Of a stretch of 64,000 nucleotides of DNA, positions 11,630-23,293 are shown in pieces; the stretch's first letter is position 1, and every line of letters begins with the position of its first letter. The position numbers and the translations under genes are program-made. The DNA comes from Delphinus delphis. Lineage: Eukaryota > Chordata > Mammalia > Artiodactyla > Delphinidae. The stretch spans positions 38,527,380 to 38,591,379 of the forward strand of contig NC_082700.1 of assembly GCF_949987515.2 (NCBI RefSeq). The letters run 5' to 3'. A model generated the notes under the pieces. It was not told where the DNA came from. It saw only the letters and a list, made by a program, of their open reading frames with translations, and made no database searches.

Positions 11630-12105
11630 CCCCTTGTATTATTTTTTTCTGTTGCTGACATAATAAATTACCAAAAGCTGGAGGGCTTGCAATTTATTCT
11701 GTTGCAATTCTGAGGTCAGAAGTCCAAACTCAAGGTGTCCTCAGGGCCACACTTTCTCAAAAAGCGCTAGGCAGAAATCCCCCCATGCCTCTCTCCTAGC
11801 TTCCAGGGTCTGTGGCAATGCTTGGTGTCCCTTGGATTGGGGTGGCATCCACACCTATCTTAGCTTCTGTCTTCAAATCACCTTCTCTCTGTGAAACTCT
11901 CCTCCCTGTGTCTTTTATAAGGATACTTGTCATTGTATTTAGGGCTGACCTGGATAATCCAGGATGATCTCACCTAAAGATTCTTAACTTAGTTACAGCA
12001 GCAAAAGACCCTTTTTTTCTGAATAAGTTCACATTCACAGGTTCTGGGGATTAAGACACTGACTTATATTTGGGGGACCACCATTCAACCCTCTACGTCC
12101 CAGAC
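11630..12105 (-). mobile_element. MaLR (MLT1-type) LTR, antisense, diverged
   Basis: Antisense landmarks: GTTGCTGACATAATAAATTACC, then CAATTCTGAGGTCAGAAGTCC, then CTCCCTGTGTCTTTTATAAGGA, then GATCTCACCTAAAGATTCTTAACTTAG, then GGGGGACCACCATTCAACCC. The order and spacing match an inverted MLT1-type LTR. Confidence 0.8.
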
Positions 12106-12382
12106 ATGCCATTTGGTCAGTGTGTTTAGTGATTTGCCATGCATTTGCTAGTCATTAACATTATTTTCTTTTGTACTACTTAAAAACTCATTTTAAAATG
12201 GAACTTGTATCTCATCAAAAATGGGCTTGAGAGAAAAGTAGTACCAATCAGTTAGAAAAAGAGAAAATGCTTTCCTTTTAAGAGAGGAGTTTGAAATGTG
12301 AAAGAAATAGCACTAGCACTCTGTGCAATAAAGTGATTGCTTAAAAAAGAAAAAAAAATGTAAACACAAACTATATTTAAAG

Positions 12383-13215
12383 CAGTGGTCCTCAATCATG
12401 GGTGATTTTGTCACCCCCACTCAAGCCCCAGGGGACATTTGGTAATGTCTAGAGACTTTTTTTTTTCATTGTGGCAAAATATACATAACATAAAGTTTAC
12501 CACTTTAAACATTTTTAAGTGTACAGTTCAGAGACATTAAATATATTTACATTGTTGTACAACCACTAGCACCATCCATCTCCAGAACTTTTTCATCTTC
12601 CTGAGCTGAAACTTTGTACTCATTTAACAATACCTCCCATTCCTTCCTCCCTTCAGACCTTGGCAACCACTCTTCTCTTTTCTGTCTCTATAAATTTGAC
12701 TACTCGATGTACCGCATATCAGTGGAATCATACAATATTTGTTTTTTTTGCATCTGTCCTATGTCACTTATCATAATGTATTCAAGGCCCAACCATGTTG
12801 TAGCCTGCATCAGAATTTCATTAATTTTTCAGGCTGAATTATATTCCATTGCATGTACATACCACATTTGAACATGTGGGTTGCTTGTACCTTTTGGCTA
12901 TTGTGAAAAATGTTGGTATGCACATTGGTATATAAATATCTTCTTGAGTCTCTGATTTCAGTTATTTTAGGTGTATACCCAGAAGTGGAATTGTTGAGTC
13001 ATATAATAATTCTATGCTTAGTTTTTGAGGAACTGCCATACTGTAGAAACATTTTTTGTCACAACCAGAGGTGGTAGTGTTACTGGCCTCTAGTGGACTG
13101 AAGCCAGGGATGCTGCTCTACATCTTATAATATACAGAGGAGCACACACTGCCCCCCCATTAGCGAAGTATTATCTGGTCCAGAATGTCCATCACTTCCC
13201 TGTTGAGAAACCTTG
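12383..13215 (+). mobile_element. MER20 (hAT-Charlie) DNA transposon, split by an L1
   Basis: The left part (12383-12456) begins CAGTGGTCCTCAATC and holds CAGGGGACATTTGGTAATGT. The right part (13051-13215) runs from TTGTCACAACCAGAGGTGG through CCAGGGATGCTGCTC to GAGAAACCTTG. It is a non-autonomous hAT. The 8-bp flanks ATTTAAAG (12375-12382) and TTTTAAAG (13216-13223) fit a hAT target duplication with one mismatch. Confidence 0.88.
12457..13043 (-). mobile_element. Old L1 (L1M-type) 3' fragment inside MER20
   Basis: Antisense L1M 3' UTR and the end of ORF2: ATTGTGGCAAAATATACATA, ACCATCCATCTCCAGAACTT, GCTGAATTATATTCCATTGC and GTGTATACCCAGAAGTGGAA. The flanks TAGAGAC (12450-12456) and TAGAAAC (13044-13050) look like a short target duplication with one change. 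Reading frames are broken. The 85-residue plus frame at 12614-12871 is an artefact. Confidence 0.9.
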
Positions 13216-13223
13216 TTTTAAAG

Positions 13224-13784
13224 AAATTTTAAACTAAGAATGATCTTGATCCTTTGACTTTATTCCAAATATTATCAGAGAAATATGGAATATGCATTAT
13301 ATAGTTCTATACATGATGCTTCAATCATAAATACATATTTCAATGTCTCTCCTGTCGTTATTCTCCCCTATGATATTGGTCTACATGGGGGGCAGCGAAG
13401 AGGATTGTTGTTGAACTGCATTACTTTCCCTCAGGTTTGAGGGACTTTTTTTTCAGTAAATTTCAAGAAAAATAATTTATAAAGTCATGCATGAGGACTA
13501 CTAATATGTTTTAAAATTATTAAATTATTTTTCATTTCCAAGAAGATAGATTACAAACTTCTGATTTTCCCTTGTTTAATAAACATATTCTAAAAAGATA
13601 GACACATTAGGGGCCTTCAAACCTTATAGGAAAAATGTAACAGCCAATGATTAGAAAAGAATCTACTTTATAGAAAAGAAATTATTTAAAACCTCTAGTG
13701 GTCATAGAATTTTAGAGCTAGAAGAAATTTTAGATTGTAGAGGGTCTATGTGTGACTGGACCTGTGTGACTATTACTGAATGGA
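13224..13784. other. Spacer without gene
   Basis: AT-rich unique DNA. Nothing recognised. Confidence 0.5.
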
Positions 13785-13945
13785 ACCCACAATACCTGTT
13801 TCATTGATGAAGAAAACTGACACTCAAGGAGATTAAATAGGTTGCTAAAAGCTACCCAGCTAATGGGTAGTAGATCCAAGGTCAGCCTCTGCTGTTGGCT
13901 CCAAAAGTCCATCTGTGCCAGCACTTCAGGTCCATGATTCAAGCT
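13785..13945 (-). repeat. MIR SINE relic, antisense
   Basis: Antisense MIR core is visible as GATGAAGAAAACTGACACTCA, TTAAATAGGTTGCTAAAAGC and CACCCAGCT-like TACCCAGCTAATGGG. The minus frame at 13730-13942 translates this relic. Confidence 0.75.
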
Positions 13946-15179
13946 TCATTTTACAAAGGAAAAACCTGAGACCCAGAGTTGCCAAAGACCAAACTTAGCT
14001 TCCAATCTTGTATGTTTTCTTATTACAGTTTTTATTCAATCTAAGAATCATTAGAATCCCTGCCATCCACTGCTAGATCCAGGCTAACTAGCACCTCTTA
14101 GCTAGACAGATCCTACCTACCTGGATGACTAGTACATCTTCTCCTTCAAAGTCAGAAATGGAGACTCCTAGTAGATCATTTTGTGCCAGAGGTAAAAAAT
14201 GTAACTACAAACATTTGACTGCATGTAAGTAGAGTTTCATAGTATGTTATTAATCAAAACAACTTCCTAGAGCAATTTTGTTATTACATTGTCCAAGAAT
14301 GATGGTGTGTGTAGATATAAATGAAGATATAGATTATAGAAGACCCAGTGAATGAACTAGGAATAAGTCTTTACATTAAGGTTAGAGAATATTTATTTTG
14401 TCTGGCATTGCTATGAATATAGAAATTATGTTAAGATGGTTACCTTATGTCTTTTCTAAAATAGATGGTTGCACAAAGAAAAAGCAGATTAATAGTTCAT
14501 TTATCTTTTTTATAATAAAGTTTGCATAATTATCAGAAAAGTACATCAACAATTGTGAAATATTGAATTGTTGTAACATAAATGATGTTTCCGTGATCAT
14601 TTAGTACAATTGAAAATCATTTATCTTTTTTTTCAGTGTTATAAAGTCTCAGAAAAATGATTTTTTTTTTAAATCCACCAGATTCACATATCACCTGTAG
14701 CATAATTCTAATTAGCACTGAATTTTAATCAGTGCATAATGTTCTGTTTTTTAATCACCATACAAACATAATTCATGAGTTTATATAATTTTCAATATAG
14801 TAAAGATTGTATAAATGCAAGTTGGATAACTAATTAAATCTATTGTGTTTATTAATCATGTCCATATTTTTCTGGGTCATGAAAAATGCAATGATAATGC
14901 ATGACAATACAAAGAAAATTATGTTCTGATTGCTTTTTAATAGTTATCCTTCCAATAGAAATTATAATATTGATTATTTAACCATTTGTTGAAAATATTG
15001 AAATGGCCATAACAATATAATAACAAATATAATTTGCCTCATACGTACACTAATGTGTGAACTACATTTAATCTCATATTCAAGCTCAGTTAGGGACATT
15101 AAAATTGGTATGTATAATTTTATATTTATAATACAATCAATTCAATAATAAAAGATTTTATGGAGCTAAAACTTACACA
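13946..15179. other. AT-rich stretch without gene
   Basis: No exon, transposon or structured repeat recognised. Confidence 0.5.
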
Positions 15180-15850
15180 AAAAAAGTGCCTGTGTCAGTC
15201 AGGAAAACAGAAACTATGATGGTTACTTTAACAGAGAGCTTTTAATACAGGCAAATGGTTAAAGAGACATAGGAAAACTAAAATGACAAAGTGCGAACAC
15301 TGAGAAAACATTGAATTAGTGACTGCTAGAAACAGTTGCCAACCTCAGGACTGTTGAGCAAAGGAAAGAAGGTGTTCAGAACCTAGAAGCTTGGAGGAGG
15401 TGCCCTGTCATGCCGGGACAAGGTCTTTGAGGCAGGGATCTACCTGGCTACCTGGCTAGTGTGATCTCTCAAGAGTTTATAGGTCAAGCTCCATAGACAG
15501 AGAATCCAAACCCCAGAGAAAGGGCCTCATGGAGCTGGAATTCTGAAGAGGTGGCACCAATGGTATGTCTTCTGAGGCATGATGGGTCTGGAGTGTGGAA
15601 AAAACCTAGAGTCTGAATCAACCTGCAGTTGGAACAAATTGCCACAACTTGGATAAACATATCATTGCTTGGGTGATGCTGTCAGAAACTGACAAGGATC
15701 CTCTCTCCGCAAAGGTGTGAGTTATATCTTTTCTGGGGCCCTCCCTCTGCATTGCACCAACCTGGCAGCAGATAAACAGAACAACGCTTCCTCCTGTCCA
15801 GTTAACTAAGTGCCCCATCTTGGCAGAACCTAGCAGGCACCAGTTGGCCA
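15180..15850. repeat. Possible unclassified ancient repeat
   Basis: The opening GTCAGTCAGGAAAACAGAAAC and AACAGAGAGCTTTTAATACAGG are phrases typical of old interspersed repeats, and the block is richer in GC than its surroundings. I cannot name the family. Minus frames at 15618-16023 show no domain. Confidence 0.4.
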
Positions 15851-17275
15851 AAAAAAAAAATGCAGTTTGCAGAGTTCAGCCTCTGTATCATAAAGCAGAG
15901 TCTCCACTCAAGGAGTAAGTTTGGATTGGAAAACAATTGCTTAATAACCAGCGCAGTATCCAACGCTGGTTTCAAAACCTCTCTTACAGTGTGATTATAG
16001 AATGTTACATTTATCTCTAGCACAGCAAATTACCCTCAACTCACTAGTTAATGTACCTAAAATAATTATTAAAAGAGAAAGTATGATTGTGTTATATGTA
16101 CTCAAGATATAGTCAGAATCACTGATACTGAGATTTATTTTTAAATATCCCAGGCTTAGGCATATGATAGCTCAACATTAGGCCCAGCTTTCACTGAATC
16201 CACTGCTAGAAGAACCTAGATTTAAAGTGGGTTATGTTATAAGACTGAAGTCTCAGATTTAGTAACAGAAACCAGAACCCACATATTTTGATTCTGAGTT
16301 TTAAACTGGGGTCAATATAACACAACTAGAGATAAAAATATTTATATAAATGATAAATGTGTATTCTTTAAGAAATGCTTGTATATTTAATTCAGCAAAT
16401 ATTTATTGGACACCTGCAGTGTGCCTGATATTGTCTAAATTGCTAGATATACTAAGATGAATGAGAAAAGATCTTTTAAATGGAGAATTTGCTTTCATTC
16501 ATATATCATCTATAATACTTTAAAATAATTAGTTAACATCTAAAAATCGTAAATTTTTATAATGACTTTTTTTTTTTCTAAACAGACCTTATTTTTCAAC
16601 CTACTGGTGTATTTGTATGAGAGTAACCACAAATTAATGTCTGAGATTACCTAAGGGTGTACCTGATGCAATCAATATAAACCAAAAGATTGTTCTGAGC
16701 AGTAAATGCAACTTCAATTGTGTGATGTCTTCCCCTTAACTGACCTTATAAATTAACTTGGCTTTAACCCACACAGTTGTTTTCCGATATTTTGGTTTGT
16801 GTTGATCATTTGACAACCCCTTAGGCTGATGCTATTAACAAGGTGTTTATGCTTAGATAATGCATTTCTTGAAATCATATTATATACAAGATTTTATTAC
16901 CAACATCCATTATAGAAATTCAGATAAGAACCTTTCAGCTTTGAGTTGCAATGTCACCCATGGATGACTTTTTGCACTTTAGGAATATTTCAACTAATGG
17001 TATAAAAACATTTTGAAAACAACAGGACAATGACTAGATTTCTCAGTTGAGATGTCCCTGTGGGAGTGTCCTATACACTCCAACCAGTGAGTCTGCTGAA
17101 CACCACCTGCAAATTCCACACTTTATTTTTTTTTATTTCTTGTGTATTTCACAATACTTGTGAGGTGATGTGTGACAGGCGGCACGTCAATGTGTTCTGC
17201 TCTCTCTTCTAACACTGTTGATGGGAACACTGCACTTTGCCAAGAAAAAGTGTCCTAAAGATGGAAGCTGAATTT
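15851..17275. other. Mostly single-copy stretch, with a short repeat-like piece
   Basis: At 16388-16460, TTCAGCAAATATTTATTGGAC followed by CACCTGCAGTGTGCCTGATA resembles the antisense 3' end of MIR/L2-class relics. The last 300 bases (16960-17275), next to the L1 insertion site, are complex and keep CpGs (GGCGGCACGTCAATG). No exon seen. Confidence 0.45.
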
Positions 17276-17679
17276 CCTGGCCACCACTTCTTTTTTTTTT
17301 TTTTTTTACATTTTTATTGCAGTATAATTTCTTTACAATGGTGTGTTAGTTTCTGCTTTATAACAAAGTGAATCAGTTATACATATACATATGTTCCCAT
17401 TTCTCTCCCCTCTTGAGTCTCCCTCCCTCCTACCCTCCCTATCCCACCCCTCTAGGTGGTCACAAAGCACCGAGTTGATTTCCCTGTGCTATGCGGCTGC
17501 TTCCCACTAGCTATCTCTTTTCGTTTGGTAGTGTATATATGTCCATGCCACTCTCTCACTTTGTCACAGCTTACCCTTCCCCCTCCCCATATCCTCAAGT
17601 CCATTCTCTAGTAGGTCTGTGTCTTTATTCCTGTCTTGCCACTAGGTTCTTCATGACAATTTTTTTAAATTAAATTCCA

Positions 17680-20600
17680 TATATATGTATTAGCATACGG
17701 TATTTGTCTTTCTCTTTCTGACTTACTTCACTCTGTATGATAGACTCTAGGTCCATCTACCTCATTACAAATAGCTCAATTTTGTTTCTTATTATGGCTG
17801 AGTAATATTCCATTGTATATATGTGCCACATCTTCTCTTTCCATTCATCCGATGATGGACGCTTAGGTTGTTTCCATCTCCTGGCTATTGTAAATAGAGC
17901 TGCAATGAACATTTTGGTACATGACTCTTTTTGAATTATGGTTTTCTCAGGGTACATGCCCAGTAGTGGGATAGCTGGGTCATATGGTAGTTCTATTTGT
18001 AGTATTTTAAGGACCTCCATACTGTTCTCCATAGTGGCTGTACCAATTCACATTCCCACCAGCAGTGTAAGAGTGTTCCCTTTTCTCCACACCCTCTCCA
18101 GCATTTATTGTTTCTAGATTTTTTGATGATGGTCATCCTGACTGGTGTGAGATGATATCACATTGTAGTTTTGATTTGCATTTCTCTAATGATTAATGAT
18201 GTTGAGCATCCTTTCATGTGTTTGTTGGCAGTCTGTATATCTTCTTTGGAGAAATGTCTATTTAGGTCTTCTGCCCATTTTTGGATTGTTTTTTTTGTTT
18301 TTTTTGTTACTGAGCTGCATGAGCTGCTTGTAAATTTTGGAGATTAATCCTTTGTCAGTTGCTTCATTTACAAATACTTTCTCCCATTCTGAGGGTTGTC
18401 TTTTAGTCTTGTTTATGGTTTCCTTTGCTGTGCAAAAGCTTTGAAGTTTCATTAGGTCCCATTTGTTTATTTTTGTTTTTATTTCCATTTCTCTAGGAGA
18501 TGAGTCAAAAAGGATCTTGCTGTGATTTATGTCACAGAGTGTTCTGTCTATGGTTTCCTCTAAGAATTTCATAGTGTCTGCCCTTACATTTAGGTCTTTA
18601 ATCCATTTGAGTTTATTTTTGTGTATGGGAGAAAATAGTAGTTTTCTGGTAGCATCTTTAGAATTCTCTATGTATAGTATCATGTCATCTGAAAACAGTG
18701 ACAGCTTTACTTCTTTTCCGATTTGGATTCCTTTTATTTCCTTTTCTTCTCTGATTGCTGTGACTAAAACTTCCAAAACTATGTTGAACAAGAGTGGTGA
18801 GAGTAGGCAACCTTGTCTTATTCCTGATCTTAGTGGAAATGTGTTCAGTTTTTCACCATTGAGGATGATGTTGGCTGTGGATTTGTCATATATGGCCTTT
18901 ATTATGTTGAGGAAAGTTCCCTCTATGCCTACTTTCTGGAAGGTTTTTATCATAAATAGGTGTTGAATTTTATCGAAAGTTTTCTCTGCATCTATTGAGA
19001 TGACCATATGGTTTTTCTCCTTCAATTTGTTAGTATGGTGTATCACATTGATTGATTTGCATATATTGAAGAATCCTTGCATTCTTGGAATAAACCCCAC
19101 TTGATCATGGTGTATGATCCTTTTAATGTGCTGTTGGATTCTGTTTGCTAGTATTTTGTTGAGGATTTTTGCATCTATGTTCATCAGTGATATTGGCCTG
19201 TAGTTTTCTTTCTTTGTGACATCCTTTTCTGGTTTTGGTATCAAGGTGATGGTGGCCTCGTAGAATGAGTTTGGGAGTGTTCCTGCCTCTGCTATATTTT
19301 GGAAGAGTTTGAGAAGGATAGGTGTTAGCTCTTCTCTAAATGTTTGATAGAATTTGCCTGTGAAGCCAATTGGTTCTGGGCTTCTGTTTGTTGGAAGATT
19401 TTTAATCACAGTTTCAATTTCAGTGCTTGTGATTGGTCAGTTCATATTTTCTATTTCTTCCTGATTCAGTCTTGGCATGTTGTGCATTTCTAAGAATTTG
19501 TCCATTTCTTCCAAGTTGTCCATTTTATTGGCATAGAGTTGCTTGTAGTAATCTCTCATGTTCTTTTGTATTTCTGCAGTGTCAGTTGTTACTTCTCCTT
19601 TTTCATTTCTAATTCTATTGATTTGAGTCTTCTCCCTTTTTTTGTTGATGAGTCTGTCTAATGGTTTATCAATTTTGTTTATCTTCTCAAAGAACCAGCT
19701 TTTAGTTTATTGATCTTTGCTATTGTTTCCTTCATTTTTTTTCATTTATTTCTGATCTGATCTTTATGATTTCTTTCCTTCTGCTAACTTTGAAGATTTT
19801 TATTCTTTTTTCCCTAATTGCTTTAGGTGCAAGATTAGGTTGTTTATTCGAGATGTTTCCTGTTTCTTAAGGTAGGATTGTATTGCTATTAAACTTCCCT
19901 CTTAGAACTACTTTTGCTGCATCCCATAGGTTTTGGGTCGTCGTGTCTCCATTGTCATTTGTTTCTGGGTATATTTTTATTTCCTCTTTGATTTCTTCAG
20001 TGATCTTTTGGTTATTAAGTAATATATTATTTAGTATCCATGTGTTTGTATTTTTTACAGATCTTTTCCTGTAATTAATATCTAGTCTCATAGCGTGTGG
20101 TCAGAAAAGATACTTGATACAATTTCAATTTTTTTTAAATTTACCAAGGCTTGATTTGTGACCCAAGGTATGATATATCCTGGAGAATGTTCCATAAGCA
20201 CTTGAGAAAGATGTGTATTCTGTTGTTTTTGGATGGAATGTCCTATAAATATCAATTAAGTCCATCTTGTTTAATGTATCATTTAAAGCTTGTGTTTCCT
20301 TATTTATTTTCATTTTGGATGATCTGTCCATTGGTGAAAGTGAGGTGTTAAAGTCCCCTACTATGAATGTGTTACTGTTGATTTCCCCTTTTATGGCTGT
20401 TAGTATTTGCCTTATGTATTTAGGTGCTCCTATGTTGGGTGCATAAATATTTATAATTGTTATATCTTCTTCTTGGATTGTTCTCTTGATCATTATGTAG
20501 TGTCCTTCTTTGTCTCTTCTAATAGTCTTTATTTTAAAGTCTATTTTGTCTGATATGAGAATTGCTATTCCAGCTTTCTTCTGGTTTCCATTTGCATGGA

Positions 20601-20770
20601 ATATCTTTTTCCATCCCCTCACTTTCAGACTGTATGTGTCTCTAAGTCTGAAGTGGGTCTCTTGTAGAGAGCATATATATCCATTCAGCCAGCCTGTGTC
20701 TTTTGGTGGGAGCATCTAATCCATTTACATTTAAGATAATTATTGATATGTATGCTCCTATTCCCATTTT
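17680..20770 (-). pseudogene. L1 ORF2 (endonuclease-reverse transcriptase), degraded
   Basis: ORF2 protein nicks target DNA and reverse-transcribes L1 RNA at the nick. Reading down the minus strand, the N-terminal endonuclease piece has LNVNGLDAPTKRHR (near 20750-20680), then LQETH, GDFNTSLSPMDRS and the motif SRIYHTLGHKSS, where the family normally has Asp in place of Tyr. The reverse transcriptase is the open frame 18258-19409 (383 residues), with [45 protein letters not shown] and the catalytic motif [13 protein letters not shown], where both Asp are kept but Ala is Ser. Directly after that motif the frame jumps to [10 protein letters not shown], missing part of the protein. The C-terminal part (17757-18032) ends prematurely at ELFVMR, where the copy at 62702-62923 continues with Trp. 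Not functional. Confidence 0.95.
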
Positions 20771-20825
20771 CTTAATTGTGTTGGGTTTGTTATTATAGGT
20801 CTTTTCCTTCTCTTGTGTTTCTTGC

Positions 20826-21694
20826 CTAGAGAACATCCTTTAGCATTTGTTGTAAAGCTGGTTTGGTGGTGCTGAACTCTCTCAGCTTTTGCTTGTCTGT
20901 AAAGGTTTTAATTTCTCCATCAAATCTGAATGAGATCCTTGCTGGGTAGAGTAATCTTGGTTGCAGGGTTTTCTCTTCCATCACTTTAAATATGTCCTGC
21001 CAGTCCCTTCTGGCTTGCAGAGTTTCTGCTGAAAGTTCAGCTGTTAACCTTATGGGGATTCCCTTGTGTGTTATTTGTTGTTATTCCCTTGCTGCTTTTA
21101 ATATATTTTCTTTGTATTTAATTTTTTATAGTTTGATTAATATGTATCTTGGTGTGTTTCTCCTTGGATTCATCCTGTATGGGACTCTCTGTGCTTCCTG
21201 GACTTGATTAACTATTTCCTTTCCCATATTAGGGAAGTTTTCAACTGTAATCTCTTCAAATATTTTCTCAGTCCCTTTATTTTTCTCTTCTTCTTCTGGA
21301 ACCCCTATAATTCGAATGTTGGTTCATTTAATGTTGTCCCAGCGGTCTCTGAGACTGTCTTCAGTTCTTTTCATTCTTTTTCTTTATTCTGTTCTGCAGT
21401 AGTTATTTCCACTATTTTATCTTCCAGGTCACTTATCCATTCTTCTGCCTCAGTTATTCTGCTATTGATCCCTTCTAGATTATTTTTAATTTCATTTATT
21501 TTGTTGTTCATCGTTGCTTGATTCATCTTTAGTGCTTCTAGGTCCTTGTTAAATGTTTCTTGCATTTTGTCTTTTCTATTTCCAAGATTTTGGATCATCT
21601 TTACTATCATTATTCTGAATTCTTTTCCAGGTAGACTACCTATTTCCTCTTCATTTTTTAGGTCTGTTTGTTTTTTACCTTGCTCCTTCATCAT
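20826..21694 (-). pseudogene. L1 ORF1 (RNA-binding chaperone), degraded
   Basis: ORF1 protein is a coiled-coil trimer that coats L1 RNA. The N-terminal part is open at 21371-21694, starting MMKEQGKKQTDLKNEEEIG, with a heptad-like coiled coil around NNKINEIKNNLEGINSRITE. The C-terminal end is recognisable in another frame near 20990-20826: FRFDGEIKTFTDKQKLREFS, then QQMLKDVL and a stop at 20826-20828. The middle is interrupted by frameshifts. Its position just upstream of ORF2 fits the usual L1 order. It cannot make a complete protein. Confidence 0.9.
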
Positions 21695-23293
21695 CTGTGT
21701 TTCTTTGTCTTCTCATTTTGCTTAACTTACTATGTTTGATGTCTCCTTTTCACAGACTGCAGGTTTGTTGTTCCCATTCTTTTTGGTGTCTGCCCCCAGT
21801 GGCTAATGTTTGTTCAGTGGGTTTTGTAGGCTTCCTGGTGGAGGGGACTAGTGCCTGTGTTCTGGTGTATGAGGCTGGATCTTGTCTTTCTGGTGGGCAG
21901 GTCCACGTCTGATGGTGTGTTTGGGGTGTGTGTGGACTTACTATCATTTTAGGCAGCCTCTCTGCTAATGGGTGGGTTTGTGTTCTTGTCTTGCTAGTTG
22001 TTTGGCATAGGGTGTCCAGCACTGTAGCTTGCTGGTCGTTGAGTGAAGCTGGGTGTTGGTGTTGAGACGGAGATCTCTTGGAGATATTTTGCCATTTGAT
22101 ATTACGTGGAGCTGGGAGGTCTCTTGTGAACCAATGTCCTGAAGTTGGCTCTTCCACCTCAGAGGAACAGCACTGACTGTTGGCTGCAGCACCAAGAGCC
22201 TTTCATCCACATGGCTCAGAATAAAAGGGAGAAAAAGTAGAAAGAAAGAAAGAGAATAAAAGAAAATAAAATAAAGTAAGGTAAAATAAAATAAAGTTAT
22301 TAAAGTAAAAAAAAAATATTAAGAAAAAAAAAAAAACTTTTAACCTAGGAGTAAGACAGGAATAAAGACACAGACCTACTAGAGAACAGACTTGAGGATA
22401 TGGGGAGGGGGAAGGGTGAGCTGTGACAAAGTGAGAGAGAGACATGGACATATATACACTACCAAACATAAGGTAGATAGCTAGTGGGAAGCAGCCGCAT
22501 AGCACAGGGAGATCAGCTTGGTGCTTTGTGACCGCCTGGAGGGGTGGGATAGGGAGGATGGAAGGGAGGGAGACGCAAGAGGGAAGAGATATGGGAATAT
22601 ATGTATATGTATAACTGATTCACTTTGTTATAAAGCAGAAACTAACACACCATTGTAAAGCAATTATACCCCAATAAAGATGTTTTAAAAAAAAGAAAAA
22701 AAAAACTGTTTTTAATGTAAAAACCAAAAAAAAAAGAAAAAAAACAAGAAGAAACGGACGTATAGAACCCTAGGACAAATGGTGAAAGCAAAGCTATACA
22801 GACAAAATCTCACACAGAAGCATACACATACACTCTCACAAAAAGAGGAAAAGGGGAAAAAATCATAAATCTTGCCCTCAAATTCCACCTTCTCAATTTG
22901 GGATGATTCATTGTCTATTCACATATTCCATAGATGCACGGTACATCAAGTTGATCGTGGAGAATTAATCCGCTGTTCCTGAGGCTGCTGGGAGAGATCT
23001 CCCTTTCTCTTCTTTGTTCGCACAGCTCCCGGGTTTCAGCTTTGGATTTGGCCCTGCCTTTGCGTGTAGGTCGCTGGAGGGCATCTGTTCTTCGCTCAGA
23101 TAGGACGGGGTTAAAGGAGCCGCTGAGTCGGGGGCTCTGACTCACTCAGGCTAGGGTTAGGGAGGGGTACGGAGTGCGGGGTGAGCCTCCAGCGGCAGAG
23201 GCCGTCGTGACGTTGCACCAGCCTGAGGCGCACCGTGCGTTCTCCCGGGGAAGTTGTCCCTGGATCCCGGGACCCTGGCAGTGGCGGGCTGCA
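21695..23293 (-). promoter_or_regulatory. L1 5' UTR / internal promoter region, interrupted
   Basis: This lies upstream of ORF1 on the minus strand. The outermost 300 bases (about 22990-23293) are GC- and CpG-rich (GTCGTGACG, TCCCGGGGAAG, GGATCCCGGGACC), as expected of an L1 internal promoter that sits at the very 5' end. An A-rich simple tract (22215-22335) and the nested L1 at 22342-22704 interrupt it. A 135-codon frame at 21750-22157 in L1 sense orientation precedes ORF1. Promoter activity is inferred from family knowledge. Confidence 0.75.
22342..22704 (+). mobile_element. 5'-truncated L1 3' end nested in opposite orientation
   Basis: Sense-strand L1 3' UTR running from AACCTAGGAGTAAGACAGG through CTGATTCACTTTGTTATAAAG to CCCCAATAAAGATG and an A tail. 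It corresponds in reverse to 17309-17650 of the host L1, so the two form inverted-repeat arms. The flanks are A-rich followed by CTTTT / CTGTTTTT, an uncertain target duplication. The minus frame at 22203-22505 is an artefact. Confidence 0.9.

Noticed and set aside
18529..18966. 145-codon plus-strand frame
   Set aside because: Antisense shadow of L1 ORF2.
18258..19409. Long reverse-transcriptase frame as a possible domesticated host gene
   Set aside because: It sits in an L1 with target duplication, lost part of ORF2 and has frameshifts on both sides; nothing indicates host expression.
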